From Kaistella sp. SH40-3 (GTDB taxonomy: Bacteria > Bacteroidota > Bacteroidia > Flavobacteriales > Weeksellaceae): 64,000 nt of DNA. The notes beneath the pieces were generated by a model. The model worked only from the letters and a program-made list of their open reading frames with translations, ran no database searches and had not been told where the DNA came from. Position numbers and translations under genes: made by a program. Positions within the stretch are counted from its first letter, which is position 1. Each line of letters opens with the position of its first letter. Below are positions 61,707 through 64,000 of this stretch, in pieces. The stretch spans positions 186,001 through 250,000 of the forward strand of contig NZ_JAQYUS010000002.1 of NCBI RefSeq assembly GCF_030686865.1. Reading direction: 5' to 3'.

Positions 61707-62882
61707 CTACATCGCATTCAATACATCCAGAATAATCCCACAACCTTCTCTAATTTCCTCTAAAGAAATCGTAAGCGGCGGCGAAATTCGTAAATATTCA
61801 TTTCTGTACAGTTGCCAGAAAACGATCAATCCTTTTTCCATACACCGTTTTGCAACTTCTAAAGTGAAATCTGGTGAACCTAGATTTACCGCCAACATCA
61901 ACCCTTTTCCATTGACATTTTTAATTTTTGGATGAATTAGTAATTCACGGAATAAGTTTTCTTTCTCCTGAATTTCATTCATCAAACCGCTTTCAATAAC
62001 TTCATGCAAAGTCGCATAACTTGCCGCTGCAATTAAAGGGTTTCCACCAAAAGTAGTGATGTGTCCCAACTTTGGAGAATGTGAAAGGGAATGCATGATT
62101 TCTTTGGAACTCATAAAAGCACCAACCGGAACGCCACCGCCCATACCTTTTCCCATGACCAAAATATCTGGAACCATTCCGAAATGTTCAAAAGCAAAGA
62201 GTTTTCCTGTTCGTCCAAATCCTGGCTGAATTTCATCCAGAATTAATAAAGCGCCAACTTCTTCACATCGTTTCTTCAAATTATAAAAATAGTCGGAATC
62301 CGGAACTAAAAATCCTGCTGCTCCTTGAATCGTTTCTGCGATAACACAAGCCGTTTTTTCGGTAATCTTTATGAAATCTTCTTGATTATTAAATTCAATA
62401 AAACTCACCATCGGCAAGAGTGGACGAAACTCCCGCTTGTGATATTCGTTCCCAGAAACCGATAAAGCGCCGTGTGTATTTCCGTGGTACGAATTGGTCA
62501 TCGAAATGATTTCTTCTCTGCCCGTAAAACGTTTGGCTAGTTTTAAAGCGCCGTCAATTGCTTCTGCGCCTGAGTTTACGAGATACGTAACTTCTAAAGG
62601 TTTGGGTGTAGCATCTGCTAACAGTTTGCATAATTTCACCGGCATTTCCTGAGCGTATTCACCATAAACCATGACGTGTAAATATTTCTCTGCCTGCGTT
62701 TTAATCGCTTCTACAATTTTCGGATGGGAATGTCCCAAAGTATTGGCAGAAACTCCAGCTACAAAATCGAGATAGCGCTGACCATTTTTTCCGTATATAT
62801 AAGATCCTGCGGCTTTTTCTACTTCGAAACCTGCGGCGAATTGGGTGGTTTGGGCTTGGTATTTAAAAAAATCTGTTTGCAT
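61707..62882 (-). CDS. Class III (PLP-dependent) aminotransferase
   Basis: This 391-residue fold-type I aminotransferase has LGHSHPKIVEAIKTQAEKYL, the PLP region NSGAEAIDGALKLAKRFTGR, ETIQGAAGFLVPD, LILDEIQPGFGRTGKLFAFE and the PLP lysine in ILVMGKGMGGGVPVGAFM. It resembles acetylornithine/4-aminobutyrate-type transaminases; the exact substrate is not decided from sequence. It runs toward the centre of the window, with the OstA-like gene upstream of it on the same strand. Confidence 0.93.
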   Translation of the reverse strand: MQTDFFKYQAQTTQFAAGFEVEKAAGSYIYGKNGQRYLDFVAGVSANTLGHSHPKIVEAIKTQAEKYLHVMVYGEYAQEMPVKLCKLLADATPKPLEVTYLVNSGAEAIDGALKLAKRFTGREEIISMTNSYHGNTHGALSVSGNEYHKREFRPLLPMVSFIEFNNQEDFIKITEKTACVIAETIQGAAGFLVPDSDYFYNLKKRCEEVGALLILDEIQPGFGRTGKLFAFEHFGMVPDILVMGKGMGGGVPVGAFMSSKEIMHSLSHSPKLGHITTFGGNPLIAAASYATLHEVIESGLMNEIQEKENLFRELLIHPKIKNVNGKGLMLAVNLGSPDFTLEVAKRCMEKGLIVFWQLYRNEYLRISPPLTISLEEIREGCGIILDVLNAM

Positions 62883-62914
62883 TTAGCGAAAATGTTTTAT
62901 TACAATCTGGTGTT

Positions 62915-62993
62915 GCGCCCCGACTTGAACGGAGCTCTTTTTGTGGAACGAAGTGGAACAAAAAAGCGGGAGTGGAAGGCGGATTAAGGCGCC
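62915..62993. repeat. Dispersed GC-rich imperfect palindrome (REP-like), copy 2
   Basis: Starts GCGCCCCGACTTGAACGGA and contains GGAACGAAGTGGAAC and AGTGGAAGGCGGAT, ending GGCGCCC. The words and their order match the copy at 399-485. An internal stem (CTCTTTTTGT / ACAAAAAAGC) could terminate transcription. It lies between the aminotransferase and the OstA-like gene. Confidence 0.6.
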
Positions 62994-63005
62994 CAATAAA
63001 AAAAA

Positions 63006-64000
63006 TTACTTACGAACCCGCTTCGGCTTCTTGGCTTCTTCTTTGGCTTTCTCATCATCAATCGCTTTTTGAGCAGCGTTGTAAAGAGCGTCGTCGGCTT
63101 CGTATTTGGTTTCGGGATAATCTGGTGTTTCTACAAAAATATCTTTCCAGGTACGAAGTCGGTCTTTGGTATTCCAGTTGAAATCGGGGAAAAATCTTTT
63201 TTCACGCGAGATTAAACTCATGGGATAAACCTCGTTATCTGCTCCAATATTACAGGAAATTATTTGAACTTTCCGGTCTTCAAATTCGGCTTCAATCATA
63301 CCACATGTTGAAAGTGCGACCCCGATTCGCTCTACTTCTTTGGTCTTTTCGTTTTGATCGTCGGCGTAGGTAATTGCTTGTGCGTTGCCGATCACTTTGG
63401 CAAGAGAGATTTCGTTGTCTTTATAATAAACCGTCATCAACTTTCCTTTGACTTGGTTGAATTCATCTTTCATGTTTAAAGAATCTGCCTTGCTGATTGC
63501 AAAGGCATTTCCAATGACTTTTAAAGAGTCGATGAACTCTTTTTCGGTATCGAAATAGGCTTCAATTTTATCGCCTGTAACTTGTTTCTCGCCACTCCAC
63601 GCAATTGGTTTTCCGTCGAGATGCAGCACTCCATCTGTTTCATTAAAACTCAACGAATCAGCACGAACCTGAATATTGGACTTGAACATTCTGGCTTTTT
63701 TATAAGCACGCAGGAAACTTTTTTTCTTGAGCGGATTTACAGAATCTAATTTTTGATACGCCAAAATTCGATCTGCAGAAAAATACATGGAATCCTTTTC
63801 TAAAATCTTCACCGCATAAGGTTTATCGGTCATCATCGCGGAATCTTTCTTTTCGTAGATTTCGCCGTAACCGCCTTTCATAAAGCGTTTTTCTAAAGGA
63901 TCACGCAACATCACATTTCCTTTTCCGGTTCCAAAACCAGTGATTTGATTGAAGTACAAATCATCGCCTGTCAATATTTTTCCGTTGTAATGAATTTTGG
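63006..64000 (-). CDS. OstA-like protein (5' end outside window)
   Basis: The frame is open to the end of the window, so the N-terminus is missing; 331 residues are present. The visible part has the repeated beta-strand pattern of OstA/LptA-like proteins: GFGTGKGNVMLRDPLEKRFM, VRADSLSFNETDGVLHLDGK, GDKIEAYFDTEKEFIDSLKV and NQVKGKLMTVYYKDNEISLA. It ends with a Lys/Arg-rich tail (AKEEAKKPKRVRK). In Bacteroidota such proteins are thought to act in LPS export. The TTG at 63972-63974 is internal. Confidence 0.88.
   Translation of the reverse strand, partial: KIHYNGKILTGDDLYFNQITGFGTGKGNVMLRDPLEKRFMKGGYGEIYEKKDSAMMTDKPYAVKILEKDSMYFSADRILAYQKLDSVNPLKKKSFLRAYKKARMFKSNIQVRADSLSFNETDGVLHLDGKPIAWSGEKQVTGDKIEAYFDTEKEFIDSLKVIGNAFAISKADSLNMKDEFNQVKGKLMTVYYKDNEISLAKVIGNAQAITYADDQNEKTKEVERIGVALSTCGMIEAEFEDRKVQIISCNIGADNEVYPMSLISREKRFFPDFNWNTKDRLRTWKDIFVETPDYPETKYEADDALYNAAQKAIDDEKAKEEAKKPKRVRK

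Overview
The window comes from a low-GC Bacteroidota chromosome, most likely a Chryseobacterium/Kaistella-type member of the Flavobacteriales (Weeksellaceae). The evidence is a gldD lipoprotein gene, GLPGLI-family and HopJ-family proteins, secreted proteins with Bacteroidota-style signal peptides, and repeated TAnnTTTG -7 promoter boxes in front of host genes (hisS, pnp, rpsO, HU, an aldo/keto reductase).

The left half (about 526-31018) is an integrated mobile element of about 30.5 kb inserted in the 3' end of a tRNA-Ala(GGC) gene. A perfect 13-bp direct repeat (526-538 and 31006-31018) marks its ends. It carries a tyrosine integrase at the left end, an excisionase-like protein at the right end, CAAGACAA arm-type repeats near both ends, two replication genes flanking an iteron field, and a MobC-like/relaxase pair. 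I see no type IV secretion genes, so it looks like an integrative and mobilizable element (IME) that borrows a helper conjugation machine.

The cargo is almost entirely defence. A three-gene HipB-HipS-HipT toxin-antitoxin sits next to the integrase. After it, one long minus-strand gene train runs from 24.9 kb down to 4.8 kb. It begins with hsdM-hsdS and a coupled giant NTPase gene (Mrr-like N-terminus, NACHT core, TOPRIM C-terminus). Next come a DUF2971-like protein, a PD-(D/E)XK protein and a 598-residue unknown, then a DUF3024 protein. The train ends with an AbiE-type toxin-antitoxin, hsdR, mcrB, mcrC and an HTH protein. The type I restriction locus has therefore been split, with about 10 kb of other genes packed between hsdS and hsdR. 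Two short copies of the start of hsdR remain at the module borders like scars. The most novel items are the NACHT-TOPRIM gene translationally coupled to hsdS and the 14.9-19.0 kb cluster of unknown genes.

The right half (31-64 kb) is ordinary host chromosome. It includes a methyltransferase, a broken EamA transporter, hisS, ssb, an ADP-ribosylglycohydrolase, a nitronate monooxygenase, pnp, rpsO, an RNase E/G, HU and mutY-gldD. Further right are a PfkB kinase, two periplasmic prolyl isomerases, an aldo/keto reductase with its AraC regulator, several small lipoproteins, a class III aminotransferase and an OstA-like protein cut by the window end. The left edge holds the 3' end of fhs, so the pre-insertion order was fhs, tRNA-Ala, methyltransferase.
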